From contig JACKHM010000002.1 of the NCBI GenBank assembly GCA_020638995.1, positions 1,178,001 through 1,242,000 on the forward strand: a DNA stretch of 64,000 bases, in the 5' to 3' direction. Origin of the DNA: Planctomycetaceae bacterium. GTDB taxonomy: Bacteria > Planctomycetota > Planctomycetia > Pirellulales > Pirellulaceae. Made by a program: the position numbers and the translations under genes. This document shows, piece by piece, positions 7,385 through 15,473 of the stretch. Numbering within the stretch: the first letter of the stretch is position 1; each line of letters begins with the position of its first letter. The notes under the pieces are model-generated. The model had not been told where the DNA came from and searched no databases. It saw nothing but the letters and a program-made list of their open reading frames with translations.

Positions 7385-9151
7385 TCAGCCGTTGCTGGCC
7401 GTGAGAGCGGGCTGTTCGCTCAGACGCCAATCGACGAGATGCACTTCGACATTACGACGACCACGGTACTCGTTGATCACTGGTCGGTAAGCAATATCGA
7501 CAGGACCGGTCAATGCAATCAAATCCTCGTACCAGTCGCCTTTGCCGAATCCGACCGCCCGCATCGTCACATGATGCTGTCTGACTTTGACGGAAATATG
7601 GCGCTCGCCGCTACCCAAGTGGCGAGGGGCTTCCGCCAACTCGCAACCGGTTGCACACAGCACCGGCCGAGGGTTCGATTCGCCAAACGGAGCCATTTGT
7701 TCCAACTGCTGCACTGTGCCCAAGGTTAGCTGACTCAAACTTGCTTCGGCATCTATGCGGATCTCGGGAACGCGATCTTGCACCGACACCTCGCTCTCGA
7801 CGAGTTCGCAGAACGCAACACGGAACTCATCGATTTTTGCCTCCTCGACCTTTAGTCCGGCGGCAGCGGCGTGTCCACCATGAGCCACGAGATACTCGGT
7901 ACATCGAGCAAACGCCTCGTGCAGATCCAAGCCGCAAGCGGAACGTGCCGAGCCGGTCGCGGGCTTTGCTCCTAGCTCGTCGATCGAAAGCAAGACAACA
8001 GGACGATTGAATTTCTCTGCCAATCGACCGGCGACGATGCCTATCACGCCGACATGCCAACCACGACCAGCAAGGACAAAGGCCGGATCGCTGGAACCGA
8101 ACTGCTCTTTGATCTGTTTGTTAGCGGCAAGGTAGACGCTGCGTTCCAGACTATCACGACTGCTGTTCAATTCGTGAATATAATCCGCGAGCGCACCGGA
8201 CCGCTCAACGGAATCCGTCGTCAGCAACTCGACACCGAGCTGAGCTTGGCCAAGCCGTCCTGCGGCGTTCAATCGCGGGGCAAGACTAAACGCGATGTCC
8301 TCGCTGCTTAATGCGGGCTTGTCCTGCAACTTGGTAACTCGCATCAACGCCTTCAAGCCGATGGTTGGCTGTGACTGCAAACTGTTCAATCCGTATCGCA
8401 CGAGTACGCGGTTCTCGTCGATCAACGGTACGACGTCGGCCACGGTACCGATTGCAGCGATGCCAATCGCCGTCAACAAGTAGTTTCGCATCCTGTCGCT
8501 GACGCGTTTCGATTCGCTGGCACGACAGCAAAGGGCCCAAGCCAACTTGAAAGCGACTCCGGCTCCGCAGAGGCCAGCGAAGGGATAATTTGAACCGGGC
8601 AGTCGCGGATGGACGATTGCCGCTGCGGCAGGCAACTCGTCGGCGAACTGATGATGATCCGTAATGATGAGTTCGAGCCCGACTTCACGAGCGGTTCTCG
8701 CTTCTTGGACGCTGGCGATACCACAGTCGACTGAAATCACCAACGACGCGCCCCGCTCGGCGAGCTTCCGCAAGGCTTCGTCGTTCAACCCGTAGCCTTC
8801 TTCCAAGCGATTCGGCACGTAGTAGCCGACGTCAGCCCCGAGCAACTGCAAGCAGCGATAAAGAATCGCCGTCGCAGTCATGCCATCGGCGTCGTAATCG
8901 CCATAAATGACAATGCGGCGTTTTGCCTGAACGGCAGCAAAAACACGATCTGCTGCGCCGGGAAGGCCCGGCAACAACTCAGGATCACGAAGTTCGCTCA
9001 TCTTGGGATCGAGGAAACGCTGCGCCGCACTCGCCTCGCTAATGCCTCGACAGAGTAGCAGTTGGGCAACAATTGGCGATATGCCGGCTTGCCGCTCTAG
9101 CGATTCGATGCGCCCGGCATCATGGGGATAAATCCGCCAATGTTTCGTCAT
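7385..9151 (-). CDS. recJ: Single-stranded-DNA-specific exonuclease RecJ
   Basis: The 588-residue length matches RecJ, the 5'-to-3' single-strand exonuclease used in recombination and mismatch/base-excision repair. DHH-phosphoesterase motifs are present: DYDADG at 85-90 (metal binding), VDCG near 141-144, and the signature DHH at 165-167 in ITDHHQF. Further on are the PRLNAAGR motif, a DHHA1 domain (WHVGVIGIVAGRL and GGHAAAAGL), and the C-terminal OB-like domain. ATG at 9151 is preferred because AGGGA lies five to six bases upstream; an in-frame TTG at 9190 would add 13 unconvincing residues. It lies downstream of rpmG on the same strand, with a 125-base gap that contains no recognisable gene. 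Confidence 0.97.
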   Translation of the reverse strand: MTKHWRIYPHDAGRIESLERQAGISPIVAQLLLCRGISEASAAQRFLDPKMSELRDPELLPGLPGAADRVFAAVQAKRRIVIYGDYDADGMTATAILYRCLQLLGADVGYYVPNRLEEGYGLNDEALRKLAERGASLVISVDCGIASVQEARTAREVGLELIITDHHQFADELPAAAAIVHPRLPGSNYPFAGLCGAGVAFKLAWALCCRASESKRVSDRMRNYLLTAIGIAAIGTVADVVPLIDENRVLVRYGLNSLQSQPTIGLKALMRVTKLQDKPALSSEDIAFSLAPRLNAAGRLGQAQLGVELLTTDSVERSGALADYIHELNSSRDSLERSVYLAANKQIKEQFGSSDPAFVLAGRGWHVGVIGIVAGRLAEKFNRPVVLLSIDELGAKPATGSARSACGLDLHEAFARCTEYLVAHGGHAAAAGLKVEEAKIDEFRVAFCELVESEVSVQDRVPEIRIDAEASLSQLTLGTVQQLEQMAPFGESNPRPVLCATGCELAEAPRHLGSGERHISVKVRQHHVTMRAVGFGKGDWYEDLIALTGPVDIAYRPVINEYRGRRNVEVHLVDWRLSEQPALTASNG

Positions 9152-9276
9152 GACGATCCCTGTCGTGGTGCGGGTCCAATTTACATGCAAGGGCGCAACC
9201 GACGTCGCGTTGCGGCGTTAGCGAGGCCAGCAGCAAACTGCCCGTCGAGTCACTCCGTATTCGTCGGAGCAGCTGC

Positions 9277-9444
9277 CTACTTCTTCTTCTCCACGTGGAC
9301 CGTGTGACGTTGCAAACGGGGGCAGAACTTCTTGAGACGCAACTTCTCGCCGCCCGGCTTGCGACGCAAGCTGTAGTTGTAGTCACCCGTCTCCTCGCAC
9401 ACGAGGAATACCGTATCTGCTTTCTTCTTGCCTCGAGCAGCCAT
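9277..9444 (-). CDS. rpmG: 50S ribosomal protein L33
   Basis: A 55-residue basic protein beginning MAARGKKKAD and ending VHVEKKK has the L33 pattern. Its VCEETGDYNY strand is followed by the RLKKFCPRLQRHTVH segment. In zinc-binding L33 two CxxC pairs are present; here only one Cys of each pair remains (VCEE, FCPR), so it probably does not bind zinc in the standard way. A strong AAGGAG lies eight bases before the ATG. It is the only gene in a short unit divergent from the toroid-protein gene. Confidence 0.93.
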   Translation of the reverse strand: MAARGKKKADTVFLVCEETGDYNYSLRRKPGGEKLRLKKFCPRLQRHTVHVEKKK

Positions 9445-9781
9445 CTAATCGACTCCTTGGTTAAACAGCCGTGGACTGTTGGTTGACTGGAAACGCTCGA
9501 TTGTAGCCAAACCCGTCTTACTATGTAACCCGTTCGCACCACAGTGTTTCTAACCCTCGAAGGCGGTGTTAACGTAACTCTTCGAGCGCGCGGAGCGACT
9601 CGTTGCCGGGATGCGCGCCCGCTTCGGAGTTGTGTCAACTTTGATTGTGCTTGCAATTGACGGAAAAATAAGTAGGTTAAGGACTTGGAGAGAATTGGTA
9701 GTCCGAATTCCTTTGGAACAGGAACACGGGCGGTGACTTTGCGCACACTCGTTGCGCCACTGTCGACACGGAGCATTTCTT
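9445..9781. other. Divergent intergenic region between rpmG and the first toroid gene
   Basis: This 337-base stretch carries the upstream regions of two divergent genes. I see a candidate rpmG promoter (9500-9528), and only weak hexamers facing the plus-strand gene (for example TTGATT followed 17 bases later by AAAAAT). No RNA gene or credible small protein was found; a 218-codon minus-strand frame across it overlaps rpmG and is considered spurious. Confidence 0.5.
9500..9528 (-). promoter_or_regulatory. Candidate rpmG promoter
   Basis: On the minus strand, TACAAT (5 of 6 consensus, at 9500-9505) is preceded by a 17-base spacer and a weak -35 TTACAT (9523-9528). Transcription would start about 50 bases before the rpmG ATG. 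Confidence 0.35.
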
Positions 9782-11341
9782 ATGTCATCCACGATGGACG
9801 ATCCCGAACAACTAGCACATGAACAGGCACTGGCCGCCGGCAATGCGGATGCCTTGGAAGCCGAGGCCTATGAGGACGACGAAGGGGAAGAAGAGTACGC
9901 TCCGCCGGGTCGGAACTTCCTTCTGTTCGCGGCTGTTCCGAGTTGGGCGATTAGCATGATCGTGCACATTATCGCCATCTTGGTCCTCGCCTTTATCACC
10001 TTCGCGCCGGCCGTCGAAAAAGAGGCGAACATTCTCAAAGTGGCGAACACGAGCGAAGTGGAAGAGGTTGAAGAATTCGAAGTTCTCGACCAACTCGAAC
10101 CAATGCAGGTATCGGAAGTTAGCGCCGCTGAGCCGGTTGTTCAGAGCACGGTCGATACACCTTCTGACGTCGTAGAAGTTGAAGTCTCGACCGATCTCGA
10201 TGCGGCGGCTATTCAGGTCGATCTCGTCGACTTCAGCACCGAAACTGCACCGCGCAATGATCTGATGAAGGAGATTGGGTCGATGACCGGGAGCGCGCTA
10301 GAGGGACGTAGCGCAAAAGCCCGCGGCCAGATGGTGAAACAAAATGGCGGCTCGGAGGGCAGCGAAAAGGCGGTTGCGATGGCGCTCAAGTGGTTCGCAT
10401 CGCATCAATTTCCCGACGGTCACTGGGCATTTGAGGGCATGCCTTGCGCATGCACTCATCAAGGTGATACAAAAGGCTGTTATACCGGCGCCACCGCAAT
10501 GGCTTTGCTACCTTTCTTAGGTTCAGGGCAAACGCATTTGGAAGGGCAATACAAGGATACGGTGGGGCGAGGGTTGGCGTATCTCGTGCGAACAGAACAA
10601 CCGAATGGATCACTGATCCAAGGCGGCGGCAACATGTACGCACATGGGTTGTCGTCGATCGCATTGTGTGAAGCATATGCGATGACTCACGACCGAAAGC
10701 TCATGGCACCAGCTCAAGCTTCGATCGCATTCATCTCCTACGCTCAAGATCCGGTAGGCGGCGGCTGGCGATATTCTCCTCGACAACCGGGCGATACATC
10801 GGTCGTCGGCTGGCAACTAATGGCGTTGAAGAGCGGTCACATGGCGTACCTTCAAGTTCCGCCAAATACGGTAGCTGGCGCGATTAAATTCCTGAACACG
10901 GTTCAATCGGACGGCGGATCCAAGTACGGTTACGCAGAACCGGGTGCGAAGGCATCGACAACCGCGATCGGCCTGCTTTGCCGAATGTACCTTGGCTGGA
11001 AGAAAGATGAGCCGGCTTTGCAACGCGGCGCCGCATATATCAGTAATCTCGGACCCTCCAAAACGGATTACTACTACAACTACTACGCCACTCAAATCAT
11101 GCACCATTACGGCGACGAGTACTGGCCGAAGTGGAACGCCGTGATGCGCGACCAACTTGTTAACAGCCAGGAGCAGGAAGGGCACATGGCAGGCAGCTGG
11201 GAAGTTCCTGGCGGTGGACACGCTAACGAACGCGGTGGCAGATTGTACGTAACCTCCATGGCGACAATGATTCTAGAAGTCTACTACCGGCATATGCCGA
11301 TCTATGCCAAAGAAGCGGCAGAAGAAGATTTCCCGTTGTAA
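9782..11341 (+). CDS. Membrane-anchored prenyltransferase/squalene-oxidase repeat (toroid) protein with TonB-like helix
   Basis: The 519-residue product has an acidic N-terminus, one membrane helix (about 52-75), a Glu/Val/Pro-rich stalk, and from about residue 200 a chain of alpha-alpha toroid repeats. Recognisable repeat pieces are MALKWFASHQFPDGHWAFEG, GATAMALLPFLGSG, GGGWRYSPRQPGDTSVVGWQ and YYATQIMHHYG. The DXDD acid motif of hopene cyclase is not visible, so cyclase activity should not be assumed. The membrane helix contains Ser58-x3-His62 (SMIVH), the spacing of the TonB Ser16/His20 pair that contacts ExbB/ExbD. The start at 9782 has GGAG eight bases upstream; an in-frame TTG at 9752 lacks this. 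It is a paralogue of the gene at 11500. Topology predicts the toroid domain outside the cytoplasm. Confidence 0.88.
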   Translation: MSSTMDDPEQLAHEQALAAGNADALEAEAYEDDEGEEEYAPPGRNFLLFAAVPSWAISMIVHIIAILVLAFITFAPAVEKEANILKVANTSEVEEVEEFEVLDQLEPMQVSEVSAAEPVVQSTVDTPSDVVEVEVSTDLDAAAIQVDLVDFSTETAPRNDLMKEIGSMTGSALEGRSAKARGQMVKQNGGSEGSEKAVAMALKWFASHQFPDGHWAFEGMPCACTHQGDTKGCYTGATAMALLPFLGSGQTHLEGQYKDTVGRGLAYLVRTEQPNGSLIQGGGNMYAHGLSSIALCEAYAMTHDRKLMAPAQASIAFISYAQDPVGGGWRYSPRQPGDTSVVGWQLMALKSGHMAYLQVPPNTVAGAIKFLNTVQSDGGSKYGYAEPGAKASTTAIGLLCRMYLGWKKDEPALQRGAAYISNLGPSKTDYYYNYYATQIMHHYGDEYWPKWNAVMRDQLVNSQEQEGHMAGSWEVPGGGHANERGGRLYVTSMATMILEVYYRHMPIYAKEAAEEDFPL

Positions 11342-11365
11342 ACAACGAGTTGAATTGTGTTATGC

Positions 11366-11398
11366 AGCGTGTCTGAATTCTCAGCCACGCTTTTTTTT
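11366..11398 (+). terminator. Intrinsic terminator after the first toroid gene
   Basis: A hairpin with arms AGCGTG-t-CTGA and TCAG-c-CACGCT (one mismatch, ATTC loop) runs straight into eight T residues (11391-11398), 25 bases after the stop. It is a textbook rho-independent terminator and separates the two paralogous toroid genes into two transcripts. Confidence 0.85.
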
Positions 11399-11440
11399 GC
11401 GCCGATCACTCTTCGCGAACGCTCTCGCAGCCGAACGACC

Positions 11441-11446
11441 TATAAT
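11441..11446 (+). promoter_or_regulatory. Candidate -10 element for the second toroid gene
   Basis: A perfect TATAAT sits 53 bases upstream of the ATG at 11500 and just after an intrinsic terminator. No convincing -35 hexamer was found at the usual spacing. Confidence 0.4.
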
Positions 11447-11499
11447 TCTTGGGCGCGCTGCGCTCGCAATCGTTTGCTCGCCAATAGAATAATCGCGCC

Positions 11500-13089
11500 A
11501 TGTCGCACAATCCGCCACCACACGATTCGCCCGATCTGGGCTTACACGAGCTCGCGGAACCACCCGTGCAGTTCGTCTTGGCGCCGCCGATTGTAAGATC
11601 AATAGCCGATCCCGTCGTTATCTCGAACGACGCGGAGGATGCTCGTACCGGGTGGCGACGAATGGCGAGCCGCTTTGGGGGCGATGCGGCGAGTGGCGCG
11701 ATCAGTTTCGCCGTACATACAATCTTGCTTGTAATCTTAGCCTTGATTGCAATCATCGATGACAAAGGCCCACATGGGCCGGAACTAGTACTGGGACCGC
11801 TGCGTGAAACCTTGGAAGAAGATCTCAACAATTCGCAGATCGTACTGCCAGATGTCAGCATCTCGCATGAGCAACAACAAGCAAGCAAAGCGATTCCATC
11901 TGAAGTTCGCTTTCCGGATGCACCAAACATAGAATCACCTTTTGCCGCACCTACGGTCAGCGTAGCCAGAGCTCAACCCACCGATCTGTTTCGCGAAACA
12001 ACGGTTTCCGATTTGCTCGAAGCTACCAACACACCGGTGGGTGGTGGATTTGAGGGACGGACACCAGAGCAGCGTGCCCGTTTAGTCGTTGCTCGCGGCG
12101 GAACCCAAGCCAGCGAAGATGCTGTGGAGCAAGGCCTCGCTTGGCTGGTTGAACATCAAAGACGCGATGGGAGCTGGCACTTAAACCACCAAGAGGGTCC
12201 ATGCGAGGGTCGTTGCCCTCATCCGGGCACTGTCGGAACCAGCACCGGCGCGACAGCGCTGGCTTTGTTGCCCTTTCTGGGAGCCGGGTATACCCACAAG
12301 CAAGGCAAATACAAGGAAGTCGTCAACAACGGACTTTACTATCTAACAGGCAGAATGATTGAAACTCCGCACGGTGGCGATCTTCAAGAGGGCACAATGT
12401 ACTCGCAAGGGATTGCGACGATCGCACTCTGCGAAGCTTATGGGATGACGGGCGACGAACAGCTCAAGCCGTACGCGCAAAAGGCGGTTAACTTTATCGT
12501 TCGAGCACAACATCCGCGCGGCGGATGGCGATATGTTCCGGGATCCCCCGGGGATACTACGGTAACGGGCTGGCAAGTGATGGCGTTGAAAAGCGCAAAG
12601 ATGTCGGGACTTTATGTGCCCTCTCACACGACGGAGCTTGCCAAAGAATACCTCGACAGCGTTCAAGATTCAGGCGGTGTCTTCTACGGGTATCAGCGTC
12701 CAGGTAAGGATTCCGGACCGACCGCCGTAGCTATCCTACTGCGGATGTACCTCGGTTGGCAGCGTTACGATTCACGTCTCGTCGGAGGATTTCTGTACCT
12801 TGCCAATCAAGGCCCTTCGACGACCGACATGTATTTCAACTACTACGCTACACAAGTCTTGCATCATTTCGGTGGCAGCGAATGGGACCGCTGGAACGTC
12901 CGAATGCGAGACTTCCTCGTCGCACGACAAGCGCCGAGCGGCCATGAGAAGGGTAGCTGGTATTTCGTTGACCGTCATGGCACCGCCGGCGGTCGGCTTT
13001 ATACTACGGCAATCTGCACCATGATTCTCGAAGTGTACTATCGACACATGCCGCTCTATGGCGAAGACGCGGTGGAAGATGCCTTCTAG
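11500..13089 (+). CDS. Second membrane-anchored toroid-repeat protein with TonB-like helix
   Basis: A 529-residue paralogue of the preceding gene with the same order: a polar N-terminus, one membrane helix (about 66-86), a variable stalk, then prenyltransferase/squalene-oxidase-type repeats. Matching segments include GLAWLVEHQRRDGSWHLN, GATALALLPFLGAGYTH, GGWRYVPGSPGDTTVTGWQ and NYYATQVLHHFGG. The helix keeps Ser69-x3-His73 (SFAVH), again the TonB-type spacing, although the residues around it differ from the first copy. That makes chance conservation less likely. No strong ribosome-binding site precedes the ATG. Function is unknown; an energised envelope role is inferred from the helix motif and would need an ExbB/ExbD-type motor, not present in this window. 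Confidence 0.88.
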   Translation: MSHNPPPHDSPDLGLHELAEPPVQFVLAPPIVRSIADPVVISNDAEDARTGWRRMASRFGGDAASGAISFAVHTILLVILALIAIIDDKGPHGPELVLGPLRETLEEDLNNSQIVLPDVSISHEQQQASKAIPSEVRFPDAPNIESPFAAPTVSVARAQPTDLFRETTVSDLLEATNTPVGGGFEGRTPEQRARLVVARGGTQASEDAVEQGLAWLVEHQRRDGSWHLNHQEGPCEGRCPHPGTVGTSTGATALALLPFLGAGYTHKQGKYKEVVNNGLYYLTGRMIETPHGGDLQEGTMYSQGIATIALCEAYGMTGDEQLKPYAQKAVNFIVRAQHPRGGWRYVPGSPGDTTVTGWQVMALKSAKMSGLYVPSHTTELAKEYLDSVQDSGGVFYGYQRPGKDSGPTAVAILLRMYLGWQRYDSRLVGGFLYLANQGPSTTDMYFNYYATQVLHHFGGSEWDRWNVRMRDFLVARQAPSGHEKGSWYFVDRHGTAGGRLYTTAICTMILEVYYRHMPLYGEDAVEDAF

Positions 13090-13168
13090 CGGCAGGTTCC
13101 ACATCGCGGCCTCGTAACGGGCGCGCTATTCGCTTCGTTTGCCCCTTGCTAGTGAGTAGTCACGCCAC

Positions 13169-13912
13169 GTGAAGATTCTCCCTGTTATCGATCTCAAAGG
13201 AAGCCAGGTGGTTCGGGGTGTGGGTGGCCAACGAGCATCCTACCAACCGGTCCGAAGCAACCTGGATTGCGACGCGACTCCCCGCAGTGTTGCGAAGGCG
13301 TTCTCTCGACAACTCGGATTTCGCTCGTCGTACGTGGCCGACCTCGACGCGATCTCGGGTGACCAACCCAATTGGTGCGCTTACGACGCAATTGCCTCGG
13401 CGGGACTTAGGATGATCGTCGACGCAGGAATGAAGAACTCCGAACAGGCGACACAATCAATCGATCGATGGCATGCATCGGATTGGTGCGACGGAATCGT
13501 GGTTGGACTGGAAACGCTCGAAAGTGAACAGGATTTGCGAGCGTTGTTCGACGCGATCGGAGTCGCACAGGCGGTCTTCTCCTTGGACCTACGAGGCGGC
13601 AGTCCGCTAACAACGATTTCTGACTGGGCCGAAGCCGATCCGATTAAGTTAGTAGAGAAAGTCGTCTCGGTTGGCTTCCAGCGAGTAATTTTGCTCGATT
13701 TGTCGAGCGTTGGCAGTGGTCGCGGAGTTAGCGCCCAAAACCTGTGCAATGCAGTTCGAATCGAATTCCCCAACATTGAAATCACCTCTGGCGGAGGGGT
13801 TCGAAGCCGGCGCGATCTGGTCAAACTCTCAAAGTCAGGTTGCGATCTCGCGCTTGTCGCCTCGGCTCTACACAACGGCCAGTTGACGAAAGAGGATGTT
13901 GCGGACTTCTGA
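13169..13912 (+). CDS. HisA/HisF-related TIM-barrel protein (hisAF_rel type)
   Basis: The 247-residue product is a phosphate-binding TIM barrel resembling HisA. It has PVIDLKGSQVVRG at the start (the HisA catalytic Asp is at residue 8), a mid-protein SLDLRGG, and a C-terminal phosphate-binding loop (TSGGGVRSRRDLVKL). It is diverged from true HisA, and no other histidine genes are near. It fits the HisA/HisF-related group known from methanogens, some methylotrophs and planctomycetes, where it is associated with C1 (methanopterin/methanofuran) metabolism; this assignment is from memory of the family and moderate in confidence. GTG at 13169 begins exactly at the first barrel strand. It lies 79 bases after the second toroid gene and may be co-transcribed with it. 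Confidence 0.75.
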   Translation: MKILPVIDLKGSQVVRGVGGQRASYQPVRSNLDCDATPRSVAKAFSRQLGFRSSYVADLDAISGDQPNWCAYDAIASAGLRMIVDAGMKNSEQATQSIDRWHASDWCDGIVVGLETLESEQDLRALFDAIGVAQAVFSLDLRGGSPLTTISDWAEADPIKLVEKVVSVGFQRVILLDLSSVGSGRGVSAQNLCNAVRIEFPNIEITSGGGVRSRRDLVKLSKSGCDLALVASALHNGQLTKEDVADF

Positions 13913-13954
13913 TACGTCATCGGGCGAATTGCAAGGAGTTCACAAGTGGGGTCG

Positions 13955-14044
13955 TGGTACACTTTGATCGTAGGGTGTGTGAAACACGCAGTCTTTATCC
14001 CCGCTGGTGCATTTCATGCACCCTACACAAGGCAAAGTGTACCA
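13955..14044. repeat. Palindromic element, MITE- or REPIN-like
   Basis: Perfect 12-base outer arms (TGGTACACTTTG at 13955-13966, CAAAGTGTACCA at 14033-14044) enclose an inner pair TAGGGTG (13971-13977) and CACCCTA (14019-14025). Inside the right half is a tight hairpin, GGTGCAT-TTC-ATGCACC (14006-14022). The element fills a third of the 296-base gap between the HisA-related gene and the ABC ATPase. It codes for nothing; the rest of the gap shows no gene. A mobile or formerly mobile origin is inferred from the structure. Confidence 0.7.
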
Positions 14045-14208
14045 ACACCACCACGATCGGTGGCAGCTTGACACTTACCTGAACGACCGGTATGTTAACC
14101 CGCTTTGGATTTCCACTAAGTTCTGTAACTAAACGGATTTCGAGCAAGGCGAATTAGACTGAGTCGGCTTAGGCAGGTGGAATGTAACACGAGCATCGGT
14201 GGGAGTAC

Positions 14209-15411
14209 ATGACGAGCGTTTCGTTAGCAAGCGTCTCGAAAGTCTTTCCCGGTGATGTTGTGGCGGTGAATAACATCAGCCTAGATGTTGCGGACAGTGA
14301 GTTCTTGGTGTTGCTGGGCCCGAGTGGCTGCGGCAAGAGCACGACGCTTCGGATAATTGCCGGACTCGAAGATGTCACAGACGGTGAAATTCGAATCGGC
14401 AACCGCATCGTGAATGATGTGGCTCCGAAAGACCGGGACATCGCGATGGTGTTCCAGAATTACGCTTTGTACCCGCACATGTCGGTGTACAAAAACATGT
14501 CGTTTGGTTTGGAATTGCGTTACGGAGGGAACAGCCTTCATCGAATCTGGAAACGGTTGACGAGCCCAACCGAAGCGGCCAACTTGGCAGCAAAGCGTCG
14601 CGGCATACGCGAAGCGGTTCGACAAACGGCGCAGGCATTAAGGATTGAGCATTTGCTAAATCGGATGCCTCGGCAACTGTCTGGAGGCGAGCGGCAACGG
14701 GTCGCTCTGGGCAGAGCCATCGTCCGCCAACCGGCGGTTTTTTTATTTGATGAGCCGTTGTCGAACTTAGATGCAAAGCTTCGAATGGAGACTCGGCGAG
14801 AGCTGAGTGAGCTACACCAGCGATTGTCGACGACGATGGTGTACGTCACACATGACCAGACTGAAGCAATGACGTTAGGCCAGAGGATCGTCGTCATGAA
14901 GAACGGCGAAATCGAACAAATTGGAAACCCGATGGAGGTCTACGACCGACCCGAAACACGATTCGTCGCAAGTTTTATAGGTTCACCGCCGATGAATTTC
15001 GTCGCTGGGAATTTGACGCAAAACGACGGCAAACTTTTGTTTGTTGCGAGTGGATTGAAGATCGAAATTGACCAAAAGCAACAACAAAACCTGATGGCAG
15101 GCGATAAGCAAAGAAATGCTGAATTGGGAGTGCGTGCTGAAGATGTGATTGTGGAAAAAGGAGTGATCGACGGCGGCATGAATTCTGGTCGCGTGTCGCT
15201 GTGCGAGTCACTTGGTGATAGCAAACTGTTGTACATTTCGGTTAATTCGGAATTGAGTAGCAAGCAGGGCGATGCCACCAAACTGGTTTGTCGAGTTGAA
15301 CCGCGAGCGCAAATCGCTAGAGGCGATGACGTCCGGTTGCGGTTCAAAACCGAGAACCTCCATTTTTTCCACCTGGACAGCGGTGACAATTTAGTATTGG
15401 ACAGAGGATAG
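14209..15411 (+). CDS. ABC transporter ATP-binding protein, MalK/UgpC family
   Basis: The 400-residue ATPase has Walker A GPSGCGKST (37-45), a Q-loop at Gln83 (VFQNYALYPHMSV), signature LSGGERQRVALGRA (from 157), Walker B VFLFDEPLSNLD (about 178-188) and the switch His215 (YVTHDQTEAM). A C-terminal TOBE-type regulatory domain follows, as in sugar importers of the MalK/UgpC group. About 25-30 extra residues between the Q-loop and signature motif (RYGGNSLHRIWKRL onwards) lengthen the helical domain compared with MalK. No permease or binding-protein gene is adjacent, so it either serves a transporter encoded elsewhere or several of them. GGGAG lies only three bases before the ATG, unusually close. 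nusA follows after 62 bases. Confidence 0.93.
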   Translation: MTSVSLASVSKVFPGDVVAVNNISLDVADSEFLVLLGPSGCGKSTTLRIIAGLEDVTDGEIRIGNRIVNDVAPKDRDIAMVFQNYALYPHMSVYKNMSFGLELRYGGNSLHRIWKRLTSPTEAANLAAKRRGIREAVRQTAQALRIEHLLNRMPRQLSGGERQRVALGRAIVRQPAVFLFDEPLSNLDAKLRMETRRELSELHQRLSTTMVYVTHDQTEAMTLGQRIVVMKNGEIEQIGNPMEVYDRPETRFVASFIGSPPMNFVAGNLTQNDGKLLFVASGLKIEIDQKQQQNLMAGDKQRNAELGVRAEDVIVEKGVIDGGMNSGRVSLCESLGDSKLLYISVNSELSSKQGDATKLVCRVEPRAQIARGDDVRLRFKTENLHFFHLDSGDNLVLDRG

Positions 15412-15473
15412 TCCGTTAGCGACTCGAATCGAGTTGCAATCGATAACAACAGGAAAACAAAAAGAGGGTCCCA

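Noticed and set aside
9120..9776. A 218-codon minus-strand frame spanning recJ start, rpmG and the divergent promoter region
   Set aside because: It overlaps rpmG, which has a strong ribosome-binding site and clear family match, and its product is Arg/Ser-rich without domain features.
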